Shown: one piece after another, positions 19,401 to 27,259 of the stretch
Position numbering within the stretch: position 1 is the stretch's first letter
Layout of the letters: the number at the start of each line of letters is the position of its first letter
Source: an uncultured Bacteroidia bacterium
GTDB taxonomy: Bacteria; Bacteroidota; Bacteroidia; JANWVE01
NCBI GenBank assembly: GCA_938028625.1
Contig: CALIZB010000087.1
Span: 1 to 41,703 of the forward strand
Length of the DNA: 41,703 bases
Direction of reading: 5' to 3'
The notes under the pieces: model-generated
What the model saw: the letters and a program-made list of their open reading frames with translations, nothing else
The model's database searches: none
Told to the model about the DNA's origin: nothing
Position numbers and translations under genes: made by a program

Positions 19401-20016
19401 CATTAGTATTGCTGTTTGTTATTGTGGGCGTAGCACTACCATTAGCGGCATAAATACCCGCAATATAGGTAGATGTGGTATAAGAAGCTCCATCTAAATT
19501 ACCAATGATAACACAGTTCTTAATAGTATTGTTTGAACAATCTCCAACGGTAGAGCTACCTACTAAACGAATTACCGCAGTATTATTTACTGCACTAGTA
19601 TTAGCATTTACAATAGTTAAGTCTCTTTGCACAGGTGCGCCTGCAATATCCCCGTCAATAGTTACGTTGTCTGCACCGTTGAGTTCTATAACCCCACGAT
19701 TAGCCGGAGGTGTGCCTGATATAGTGGCTACTACCGTAGGAACGATATTTACAGATGTATAATTTGCACTTCCTGAACCGCTTGCATTTAAGGTAGCAGG
19801 AGTAGCACCTTCTGTGGTACTTCCTGTAATTGAAATGCTGATTACCCCTTGGTGTGTTCCCGCATTGATAGCACTGAATGCCGCGCCAAGAGTGGTGTAC
19901 GAACCCGTGGGCGTTCCTGCCGTTGCTGTAAGGTTAACCTGAGCAAGTGCAGGTTTACTTAATAAACCTATGAGCAAGATTAAACTGATTTTGATTTTTT
20001 TTGATAACATACGCAT
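16429..20016 (-). CDS. Giant secreted parallel beta-helix protein with Ig-like (CHU_C-associated) repeats and T9SS sorting domain
   Basis: Signal peptide; many N-rich right-handed beta-helix repeats (NNTIKNCVI, DNLTIQNNEIRKAYVGISV); CSGNSTTLTATAVGTGTLKWYD and CAGTNITITMSGTGTIKWYD Ig-like repeats; C-term YPNPTNNIANLDIYVPK...GMYMYRMQAGSYTDLKRMSIVK. Confidence 0.88.
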   Translation of the reverse strand: MRMLSKKIKISLILLIGLLSKPALAQVNLTATAGTPTGSYTTLGAAFSAINAGTHQGVISISITGSTTEGATPATLNASGSGSANYTSVNIVPTVVATISGTPPANRGVIELNGADNVTIDGDIAGAPVQRDLTIVNANTSAVNNTAVIRLVGSSTVGDCSNNTIKNCVIIGNLDGASYTTSTYIAGIYAANGSATPTITNSNTNGIDYDNLTIQNNEIRKAYVGISVRSSSTTSGVNDNLTITQNIIGSNTPADYVVFRGIHLENINGGNISQNQIFNIRLLPTVATTNAGIDMFGSGTNNVNITRNKIWGVASPSTSGWGAYGINVTAGTNTTIANNVIYDITTTHYSGISNIYNPFGIRLAGGTNYKVWYNSVHIYGDYSTAGTAGSASAAFCVTSTTVTVDVRNNIFANKLTASGSTSTQKEHKAVWFVAGYNFGTNATINNNSYNIPAATAGTEHFVGKVGTIIGTGNSNDLGAWKATTLQDSVSVPATNTNAPFTADNDLTIPANTNTPIESGAAVVTITIDHDGFTRPKPGLNPNLAPDIGAYEFDGLNGLPNDVGILNLVAPPAVGCYGATEAVTVTIRNYGTSTLPGGTNIPVTVNVTGATTATLSGTYTVGAGGFAPLTNVTFTLPGTLNMTTAGTYTFNASTAMTTPADGNASNDAMTPVNRTVVAPLALPYAENFNSYPDASVPTGWTVDLTSAFDFKARSTHGATADMGFAANLYGGNNSSFAIMPKLGPFGSSSTLSFDYRIVDYTGYANPGGIATTLTTTDSLYLEYSLDCGVTFTKLPGSVITSTTHTTSNLFVNKSITLPGAFSGQNVVFRWIAKWGSGDYWIDIDNINIITCPVMPAPNNTTPPANLSICSGNSTTLTATAVGTGTLKWYDVMTGGTSLATGGTFTTPVLTATDTFYVAEEMGACSSNRTMIIVTVIPLPAAPTVASIMPNDTVCAGTNITITMSGTGTIKWYDNPTGGTPFFTGATITGVAMTTYSAYVTADNGTCESSPRVKVKIVVNPLPSVTYNVPPSQDTVCTTDAPFTLMGGTPAGGTYSGGAYITGGNTFNPSTAGVGSHMVIYTYTDVNSCSNADTAYVVVEVCTEVKNAMTNNSYYLGQTYPNPTNNIANLDIYVPKTERVVITLMSLEGKVIRTILEDNVSGAKTLQIDTSDLPAGMYMYRMQAGSYTDLKRMSIVK

Positions 20017-20209
20017 AAAGCATGAAATTTAATTCAAAGCAAAAATAATATTATTTTCAATATAGTGGTTCATTTATTTAGTATTTTTGATATAAAAAAA
20101 GTCAATAACATAGATAAAACACGCTTATATAAAAGAGTACAAAAAATCGTTAAGCAAATTATACTGTGGCTTTAGCCTTGCCTGAACGCAAATTATTTTT
20201 GTACACAAA

Positions 20210-20869
20210 CTATTCTTTCCATATTTGAGGAAAAAGCAGGAGGCTTGTTCCTACAAAAGCAACTATCATTGCCAGAAGGCTTAAAAAATTAGGATAAGAT
20301 ATACTTCTTTCCAAGCCGTCCATAGCATTTTTGGAAACTTTAATAAGAACTGTCAGTAAAGGAACAAATACAGGCATGCCCAGAATAGCTAGCAGTCCTG
20401 AATTTTGATTTACTGATATACTACTCAAAGCAGATATAAAAGTCAGTACTACGGCAAACGCTATACTACCTAAAACAAGATTAAGCAAAAAAATAACTAT
20501 ATCTTGTACAGGATTACCCATAATTATAGCATAAAATCCATAATTAAGTAAAGAAAGAACTGTCATCATGGCACTATTGTAAATAATTTTACTCATAATA
20601 ATTGACAGTGCTGAGACCTGTGTGTACAAAAAAATATTTACCCCGCTTTCTTCCTGCACAAAAGATTTTCCCATAAGTTGAATAGCATTGAACAGCATCA
20701 ATATCCAGAAAAGCGCATTCCAAAGTACAGGGTGTATTTGTTTTACTACTAAGTACAGTACGAATGAAGTACAAAACACATATAGAACCAGCCCATAAAA
20801 AGCAGTTCTTCTTCGCCACTCTGTACGCCATTCTTTTTGTAACAATAACCTGATTTCCTTTCTGTTCAT
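20210..20869 (-). CDS. ccmB: Heme exporter protein CcmB
   Basis: LLLQKEWRTEWRRRTAFYGLVLYVFCTSFVLYL...WNALFWILMLFNAIQLMGKSFVQE...KIIYNSAMM...GNPVQD...ILGMPVFVPLLTVLIKVSKNAMDG. Confidence 0.85.
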   Translation of the reverse strand: MNRKEIRLLLQKEWRTEWRRRTAFYGLVLYVFCTSFVLYLVVKQIHPVLWNALFWILMLFNAIQLMGKSFVQEESGVNIFLYTQVSALSIIMSKIIYNSAMMTVLSLLNYGFYAIIMGNPVQDIVIFLLNLVLGSIAFAVVLTFISALSSISVNQNSGLLAILGMPVFVPLLTVLIKVSKNAMDGLERSISYPNFLSLLAMIVAFVGTSLLLFPQIWKE

Positions 20870-20949
20870 GTATTCTCAGCAAAAGTAATAAAGAATGGCT
20901 ACCTAAGTCAAAAAAATACTTATTTTTGCTTGTAAAATCAAGGTGTAAT

Positions 20950-21405
20950 ATGTATCGTATTTTTGTTTTGTGTGTAGTTATGGTAAATTTTGTTCTCTCT
21001 GCCACAGCTCAGAGCAAGCCGAAAGAAAAGCCTCGTCCGTTTACACAAATTAAGGTTAATGATTATTTTACATTAGATAACAAAGAATTTGTTTGTATTG
21101 CTACCTTGCAGTACGGAGAAGTTATTATTGGAGATACTATGGACGTGTACACCACCAAAGGTCTTATGGGAAAATGCAGGATTATAGAATTGGAAAATCC
21201 TTATACAGAAGAGAAAATAACCATAAAACATGCTGTAGCAAGTTTAAAAGTAACTGCAAAAGCCTTTAATTGCTCTATTGACGAACAGTGTTACTTGGTT
21301 ACCAAAGACAAACTGCCTTATGGCGTACGCATACAAAGGTTTCCCCAAAAAATTCAGAAAGACACTGTAAAAACGATTAAAGATACACTGAAAAAAGCAC
21401 CTTAA
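20950..21405 (+). CDS. Hypothetical secreted protein with EF-Tu domain-2-like beta-barrel
   Basis: Signal peptide MYRIFVLCVVMVNFVLSATAQS; FVCIATLQYGEVIIGDTMDVYTTKGLMGKCRIIELENPYTEEKITIKHAVASLKVTAKAFNCSIDEQCYLVTKDKLP. Confidence 0.6.
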   Translation: MYRIFVLCVVMVNFVLSATAQSKPKEKPRPFTQIKVNDYFTLDNKEFVCIATLQYGEVIIGDTMDVYTTKGLMGKCRIIELENPYTEEKITIKHAVASLKVTAKAFNCSIDEQCYLVTKDKLPYGVRIQRFPQKIQKDTVKTIKDTLKKAP

Positions 21406-21417
21406 ATGAAACAAAAC

Positions 21418-21448
21418 TTGAAAAATGCCGCTTTTTTGTGTATTTTTG
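21418..21448 (+). promoter_or_regulatory. Bacteroidota-type promoter of spoT/relA (TTG-N20-TATTTTTG), 9 nt from ATG
   Basis: TTG 21418-21420, 20-nt spacer, TATTTTTG 21441-21448, ATG 21458. Confidence 0.6.
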
Positions 21449-21457
21449 TGTATTGAT

Positions 21458-23713
21458 ATGGACGCAACCGAATTAGAGAAAAAAGCAATACTCAACCGAT
21501 ATAAAGCTTTATACCGTAGTTGCAAGCATTTTTCTAAGGAAGAGCTCAAATTTGTTCGTAAAGCCTTCAATTTTGCTAATAATGCTCATAAAGACATACG
21601 AAGAAAATCAGGAGAACCGTATATCTTCCACCCTATTGCTGTTGCCCAGATTGTAGCCACAGAAATAGGATTAGATGCAACTTCGGTTGCTTGTGCTTTA
21701 TTACATGATGTTATAGAAGATACCGTAGCTGAAGAAGAAGATATTCGGAGAGATTTTGGGGAAACAGTCTTAAAAATTATTTTAGGACTGACCAAAATAT
21801 CTGGGGTTTTTGAATACGAAAGCGAACAGGCAGAAAATTTCAGACGTATGCTTTTGACTATGTCTGACGATATTCGGGTAATACTCATAAAGTTTGCAGA
21901 CCGCCTGCATAATATGCGCACATTAGAACACATGCAGCCAGACAAACGCTTGAAGATTGCATCAGAAACTTTGTACTTGTATGCACCGCTGGCAGGAAGG
22001 CTAGGGTTGTACAATATAAAGACAGAAATGGAAGACCTTTCTTTCAAGTTTACAGAACCAGAAGAATACAGCAAAATACTTTCCCAAATGCGGGCAACCC
22101 GTTTTGAACGAGAAAAATTTATTCAGGAATTTATTGCCCCGCTAAAATTAGAACTTATGAAAACAGGGTTAAATTTTGAAATAAAAGGACGCACTAAGTC
22201 TATTTATTCCATATACCGCAAAATGCAAGCCCAGAATATCCCATTTGAACAAGTATTTGACTTATTTGCTATCCGTATCATTATTGATATTCCAGAACCT
22301 TATATGCGGGAAGTGCTTAACGACAAGCAATTGGAGGAAGTAATTAGCGCACAAAGGCAGAGAGAAAAAGATGCGTGTTTTAAAATATACAATGTTATTA
22401 CTTCTTTATATCATTCCAACCCCAATCGACTGAGGGACTGGATAAATACCCCCAAAGCTAATGGCTATGAGGCTTTGCATACTACAGTAATGTCCAAAAC
22501 GGGCAGATGGGTAGAAGTACAAATACGTACCCGCCGTATGGACGATATAGCAGAGAGAGGTCTAGCTGCACACTGGAAGTACAAAGAAAAAAGTCAGGCA
22601 AATACCTTTGATAAAATAGTCAGTGATATACGCAATATGGTCGCTTTTCAACAAAATCATAATGCCGAAGATTTCGTAAACGATTTCAAACTTAACTTTT
22701 TTACTGACGAAATTTATACGTTTACTCCCAAAGGAAAAATGCTTATCCTACCTAAAAATGCTACTGTATTGGATTTTGCTTATGAAATACATGGTAACAT
22801 AGGCAATCGGTGTATAGGAGCAAAAGTAAACAATAAACTAGTTGGCAGAGACTATCCGCTTTCTAACGGCGACCAAGTAGAGATATTGACTTCTGACAAA
22901 CAACAGCCCGAAGAAGAATGGATAAATTTAGTCAAAACAGCTAAAGCCAGTTCCATGATAAAAGATGCGATTAAATCTCAAAAAAAACAGATTGCCGAAA
23001 AAGGATACGATATGTTAGTCCAAAAGTTAAAAAGTCTGAACATAGAACCTACACATAAAAATCTTTCTCGCATGCAGTTGTACTTCAAAATAAATGACCT
23101 TGCCGCATGGAACTATGCTATCGGTTCAGGTAAATTTCCTTTACATTTGTTAGATGAATACGCCAAAACTCCAGACCTTAAAAAAAAGAAAATTGTAGAT
23201 AGTTCAGACAATAAAAGCATATCCGAGGTAGTCAAAAGGCTCAATAAAGACATGCAAACTATCAGCAGTACAACCAAAAACCTTCGTTTTGAATATGCTT
23301 TTTGCTGTAACCCTATACCCGGTGATGCCATTGTGGGTTTTTATTTTCCTGAAAAAGGAATAGAAGTACATCAAATTAAGTGTGCTAATGCGATTAAGTT
23401 GATGAGTCATCACGGAAATAGAATTGTCAATGTAAAATGGAATGAACAAAAAGAAGTAGCTTTTTTGGCAGGAATAAAAATAAATGGTGCAGACAGAATC
23501 GGTATTGTAAAAGATATTACGAATGTAATCTCTGCCGAAGAACAAATCAATATGCGAAGTGTAAATATTGACAGTAACGGTGGTATTTTTGAAGGTACGC
23601 TTATGCTCTATATCCAAGATACACAACAGTTAGAACATTTGATAGAAAAACTAGAAAAAATAGAAGGTGTACTCTCTGTTATTCGTTTTGATACATACAG
23701 TATGGCACAATAA
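21458..23713 (+). CDS. Bifunctional (p)ppGpp synthetase/hydrolase RelA/SpoT family
   Basis: HD domain (KSGEPYIFHPIAVAQIV, ALLHDVIEDT, FADRLHNMRT), synthetase (GRTKSIYSIYRKM, FDLFAIRII, NGYEALHTTV, EVQIRT), TGS (FTPKGKMLILPKNATVLDFAYEIH), C-terminal ACT. Confidence 0.97.
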   Translation: MDATELEKKAILNRYKALYRSCKHFSKEELKFVRKAFNFANNAHKDIRRKSGEPYIFHPIAVAQIVATEIGLDATSVACALLHDVIEDTVAEEEDIRRDFGETVLKIILGLTKISGVFEYESEQAENFRRMLLTMSDDIRVILIKFADRLHNMRTLEHMQPDKRLKIASETLYLYAPLAGRLGLYNIKTEMEDLSFKFTEPEEYSKILSQMRATRFEREKFIQEFIAPLKLELMKTGLNFEIKGRTKSIYSIYRKMQAQNIPFEQVFDLFAIRIIIDIPEPYMREVLNDKQLEEVISAQRQREKDACFKIYNVITSLYHSNPNRLRDWINTPKANGYEALHTTVMSKTGRWVEVQIRTRRMDDIAERGLAAHWKYKEKSQANTFDKIVSDIRNMVAFQQNHNAEDFVNDFKLNFFTDEIYTFTPKGKMLILPKNATVLDFAYEIHGNIGNRCIGAKVNNKLVGRDYPLSNGDQVEILTSDKQQPEEEWINLVKTAKASSMIKDAIKSQKKQIAEKGYDMLVQKLKSLNIEPTHKNLSRMQLYFKINDLAAWNYAIGSGKFPLHLLDEYAKTPDLKKKKIVDSSDNKSISEVVKRLNKDMQTISSTTKNLRFEYAFCCNPIPGDAIVGFYFPEKGIEVHQIKCANAIKLMSHHGNRIVNVKWNEQKEVAFLAGIKINGADRIGIVKDITNVISAEEQINMRSVNIDSNGGIFEGTLMLYIQDTQQLEHLIEKLEKIEGVLSVIRFDTYSMAQ

Positions 23714-23727
23714 CGATTATGCTGTTT

Positions 23728-24228
23728 TTATTTTTCAGAGAGGTTAAGATATATGGTTACAGAACGTTGTTTTTCAGGAAAATCAAAAGCAGAGTTGGTA
23801 ATCTTGGGAAACTCAATCAATAATTCATCTGCTTTGGATAAATCAAAACTTTTTTCTTGCCGTACTTTTTCTATAAGCATTCGCGTAGTAAAAGAAATTT
23901 GATTATTTTGTATAGGCGCAGAGTATATTTTTTCAGGACTACTTTTATTTTTGGTGATAATCATATAAATATCTGCTGTTCCTGAAAATAAACTTGCGGG
24001 AATATTTTTACCTTGTATAGTTAAGGTTGTAATTTTATCTACATTTTGTGGAGTGATGATAGGAGGGAGATTATCGTTATACTTGCCAATTTTAGTCTTT
24101 CCTATCTTGATAATAGTAGAAAGCACAGTTTTTTCTTGTTTTTCTTGACCGTATCCAATTTGCATAAAAATAAATATAACAAATGATAATATACTTACTT
24201 TTATTAGATTAAAATGTAAAGTTTTCAT
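23728..24228 (-). CDS. Hypothetical secreted protein
   Basis: Signal peptide MKTLHFNLIKVSILSFVIFIFMQIGYGQ; ATG 24228 just downstream of a promoter. Confidence 0.6.
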   Translation of the reverse strand: MKTLHFNLIKVSILSFVIFIFMQIGYGQEKQEKTVLSTIIKIGKTKIGKYNDNLPPIITPQNVDKITTLTIQGKNIPASLFSGTADIYMIITKNKSSPEKIYSAPIQNNQISFTTRMLIEKVRQEKSFDLSKADELLIEFPKITNSAFDFPEKQRSVTIYLNLSEK

Positions 24229-24233
24229 GACCA

Positions 24234-24263
24234 CAAAATTACAAAATAATTTGCAATACACAA
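24234..24263 (-). promoter_or_regulatory. Bacteroidota-type promoter (TTG-N19-TAATTTTG), 5 nt from ATG
   Basis: Minus strand TTG at 24263-24261, 19-nt spacer, TAATTTTG at 24241-24234, ATG at 24228. Confidence 0.65.
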
Positions 24264-24312
24264 TGGTATAGGTTGTGTGCTGTGCAAAACAAAAAAGATG
24301 TTATTTGTACTG

Positions 24313-24622
24313 TTAAAATAAGGAATATGTTATTTTTTTGATTTTATTATATTCATTAGTTTCTGTATTTTCAATAATAAACTCTTCCAATGCTTTTTTG
24401 TTATAGGCTTTAAGATTAGGTTCTCCGTTATCTCTTTTGTCTAATTCATCTTTATAGATTTAAAGAGCGACCATCACCACAAGCTGGGTCTAAAATTGCT
24501 TTTCCCAAAATACTTGGGCTATCAAAACCTATATCAGATAAAATCTTTTCTACTATAAAACGTGGAGTATAAACCTTGCCTAATAGTTTTTGATTGTCGT
24601 ACTTTTTATTCAGCGAAGCCAT
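24313..24622 (-). pseudogene. Internally deleted Eco57I/TaqI-type adenine DNA methyltransferase
   Basis: Frame A (24622-24452): MASLNKKYDNQKLLGKVYTPRFIVEKILSDIGFDSPSILGKAILDPACGDGRSLNL* contains the GKVYTP and DPACGDG (motif I) blocks. Frame B (24456-24313): YKDELDKRDNGEPNLKAYNKKALEEFIIENTETNEYNKIKKITYSLF* matches blocks VKSELDKRDNGKPN and KAYNKKIIEEFIVE of the 202-645 ORF. Confidence 0.85.
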
Positions 24623-24690
24623 TATAGTTGAGATTTGTGGAATTTAGCAAAATTTAATACCTCATTAAATAGGTTTTTATATTTATCCAT
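24622..24690 (-). other. 22-aa ORF MDKYKNLFNEVLNFAKFHKSQL linking the macB-like gene to the methyltransferase remnant; possible remnant of the same cassette
   Basis: ATG (24690-24688) overlaps the end of the permease gene (stop 24685-24683); its TAA overlaps the next ATG (TAATG). Confidence 0.4.
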
Positions 24691-25939
24691 TACTACGTAT
24701 AGCTTCCACAGGGTCTAAACGGCTGGCTTGTAGCGCAGGTAAAAATCCTGATACTAAACCGATAAACACAGAAAGTAATAATCCTCGTAGAATGTCTTTG
24801 CTGTCTATTACTATTTTGAAGTTAGAAAGCGGAAGAGCATAATTAAACATTAACACTAACATGAGCAAAATACTTAATCCTATCAAAGCGCCAATGACAC
24901 ATAAAAATATGGCTTCTATAAGAAATTGAGAAAGAATAAACGATTTTTTTGCCCCTAATGACTTTTGTATGCCAATTTCGCGTGTACGCTCTTTTACAGA
25001 TACATACATGATATTAGCAATACTGAAACCTCCAACAATAATAGAAAACATACCGATGATAGTACCAATAGCCGCAATACCTGAAAACAAATCATTAAGG
25101 CTTTTTGTAAGTGCTTCTTGTTTGTTAATAGTAAAATTATCCTCCATGTAAGGTTTTAAGCCTCTTTCTGCGCGTAAAATGCCTGTAGCTTCATAAAATA
25201 CTCGTTCTAAATTATCATATTTGTCTGCCCGAACTGTAATCACAGGGTCTACTTTGTTGGAAGACGCATTCCATATTGTATTAAAAATAGTTTGGGGAAT
25301 AATTACTACATTATCATTGCTGTTACCAAACAATCCTGCACCTTCTTTTTTAATAATACCTACTACTGTCAGTTTTTTACCTTTGTAGATAATTTGCTGA
25401 TAAAGTGCATTGCCATTAGGAAACAAGCCCACAGCTACATCATAGCCGATTATACAAACAGGTTTAGCAGTTTTAAGTTCTAACTCAGAAAAATAACGTC
25501 CTACGGCAAATTTGAAGTCTTTTATCTTGTAATAATCTTCTGTAACGCCTTTTACAGTAATATTTTCTACGCTGTACCCTTCTCGTTTTACTAATTCGTT
25601 ATTTACAGAGTATTCTAACGCAATACCATCAGTACGCTGTAAATTTTGCTTCAAGGCTTGATAATCTCTTAAAGATACCTTTGGACGGTTGATATATTTC
25701 CACCAACTATTAGAATTGTCCGCCCAAGGCCATTTATGAATATACATCACTTCATTTCCTAATGAAGATACACTTTTATTTACATTATACTGCAGGGAAT
25801 ATACCATAGTATACACAGCCGTAATGGCAAAAATACCTATGGCTACTCCAAGAGTAGTCAGAAAAGTGCGCAGTCTGTGTCCTCTGATAGCTTTTACCGC
25901 AAAGGCAATACTCTCCCACCAAAACTGAAAGAAATTCAT
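24683..25939 (-). CDS. MacB-type ABC transporter permease
   Basis: ESIAFAVKAIRGHRLRTFLTTLGVAIGIFAITAV; GGFSIANIMYVSVKERTREIGIQKSLGAKKSFILSQFLIEAI; LPALQASRLDPVEAIRSNG. ATG 25939 chosen over the upstream ORF extension. Confidence 0.93.
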   Translation of the reverse strand: MNFFQFWWESIAFAVKAIRGHRLRTFLTTLGVAIGIFAITAVYTMVYSLQYNVNKSVSSLGNEVMYIHKWPWADNSNSWWKYINRPKVSLRDYQALKQNLQRTDGIALEYSVNNELVKREGYSVENITVKGVTEDYYKIKDFKFAVGRYFSELELKTAKPVCIIGYDVAVGLFPNGNALYQQIIYKGKKLTVVGIIKKEGAGLFGNSNDNVVIIPQTIFNTIWNASSNKVDPVITVRADKYDNLERVFYEATGILRAERGLKPYMEDNFTINKQEALTKSLNDLFSGIAAIGTIIGMFSIIVGGFSIANIMYVSVKERTREIGIQKSLGAKKSFILSQFLIEAIFLCVIGALIGLSILLMLVLMFNYALPLSNFKIVIDSKDILRGLLLSVFIGLVSGFLPALQASRLDPVEAIRSNG

Positions 25940-26083
25940 AATAAACTTGTTACAAATATACAAGGTAAAAAACAGGAATACACAACGTAAAATGTTGTAT
26001 GTATTAAATAAAGTATAAAAGTTTTTCAGGTTCGTATCTGTAAAAAACCATAGAGAATGTAGGATTAACTTTATATTTGCACC

Positions 26084-27190
26084 ATGCAGAAGAAAAAAAT
26101 GCTTGTGATATGTCCGTATCCTGAGGGGGTAGCGCCTTCGCAAAGATTAAAGTATGAACAGTATTTTGAATATTTTAGAGAGAATGGTTATGAAATTACG
26201 GTATCTCCTTTTATGAACCTTAAATTTTGGAACATTGTGTATAAAAAAGGGCATTTTTTTGAGAAAATTTTTTGGACAAAAGTAGGTTATCTAAAACGAA
26301 TACGAGATTTATTTACACTTCGCAAGTATGATGTAGTTTTTGTTACATTATGGGTTACACCAATAGGTCTGCCGATTATGGAAAACCTCTTTGCTTGGTT
26401 TGCTAAAAGTTTAGTGTATGATATTGATGACTTGATATTTCTCGGGCATTCCAGCACAGCTAATAAAATGATAGCTTGGATAAAAGGAAAACGCAAAATG
26501 ATTACACTCATGAAACACGCTGACCATGTAATTACATGTACACCTGTACTTGACCGTTTTGTACGACAATATAACTCAAATACTACGGATATATCTTCTA
26601 CCATTAACACAGATACGTATATTCCTGTTAATCCTTATACTAATGATAAAAAAATTGTCTTAGGTTGGAGTGGTAGCCATAGTACTGCAAAATATTTGTA
26701 TTTACTCACATCTGTATTGCAAAAATTAAGAGAAAAATATGACTTTACTTTATTAGTTATGGGAGATGCTAATTTTAGAATGGAAGGTATTGAAGTAGAA
26801 GCCTTATCTTGGAGCGAAAAAGCCGAAGTACCTACTTTACAACGCATAGATATAGGTTTATATCCTTTACCTGATGAACCTTGGGTATACGGCAAAAGCG
26901 GGTTAAAAGCTTTGCAGTATATGGCATTAGGCATTCCTACTGTGGCAGAGAAACTTGGAGAAGACCATGCTAATCACCGCATTATTGAACATGGCGTTTC
27001 AGGTTTTCTTGCCCATACAGAAGAAGAATGGATTAACTATATCAGCCAACTTATAGAAAATCCAGATTTACGAAAATCCATAGGTACTGCGGCGAGAGAA
27101 AAAGTGCTAAAGTACTATTCTATTCATGCCAACAAAGATACTTATCTCAATATTCTCAATACCGTTACAGAAAAGAAGCGGAAAAAATAG
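26084..27190 (+). CDS. Glycosyltransferase (GT4-like)
   Basis: MLVICPYPEGVAPSQRLKYEQYFEYF; VLGWSGSHSTAKYL; DIGLYPLPDEPWVYGKSGLKALQYMALGIPTVAEKLGEDHANHRIIEHGVSGFLA. Confidence 0.85.
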   Translation: MQKKKMLVICPYPEGVAPSQRLKYEQYFEYFRENGYEITVSPFMNLKFWNIVYKKGHFFEKIFWTKVGYLKRIRDLFTLRKYDVVFVTLWVTPIGLPIMENLFAWFAKSLVYDIDDLIFLGHSSTANKMIAWIKGKRKMITLMKHADHVITCTPVLDRFVRQYNSNTTDISSTINTDTYIPVNPYTNDKKIVLGWSGSHSTAKYLYLLTSVLQKLREKYDFTLLVMGDANFRMEGIEVEALSWSEKAEVPTLQRIDIGLYPLPDEPWVYGKSGLKALQYMALGIPTVAEKLGEDHANHRIIEHGVSGFLAHTEEEWINYISQLIENPDLRKSIGTAAREKVLKYYSIHANKDTYLNILNTVTEKKRKK

Positions 27191-27259
27191 TTCTGTCTAT
27201 TAGTTAATAATTACCTTTCTACCAACTTAATCTGAGAAACAACTTAACAAAAAAACCTT

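Noticed and set aside
16429-20016. Low-complexity Thr/Gly/Asn-rich region as a possible repeat array
   Set aside because: It is a continuous ORF with beta-helix and Ig-like repeats; codon-level repetition only.
20589-21005. 138-aa minus ORF overlapping ccmB and the next gene's start
   Set aside because: Out-of-frame shadow ORF of ccmB and of the divergent promoter region; no recognisable features.
25940-26143. 68-aa N-terminal extension of the macB-like permease
   Set aside because: It spans the divergent promoter (TATATTTG at 25953-25960) and overlaps the start of the opposite-strand GT gene; the true start is ATG at 25939.
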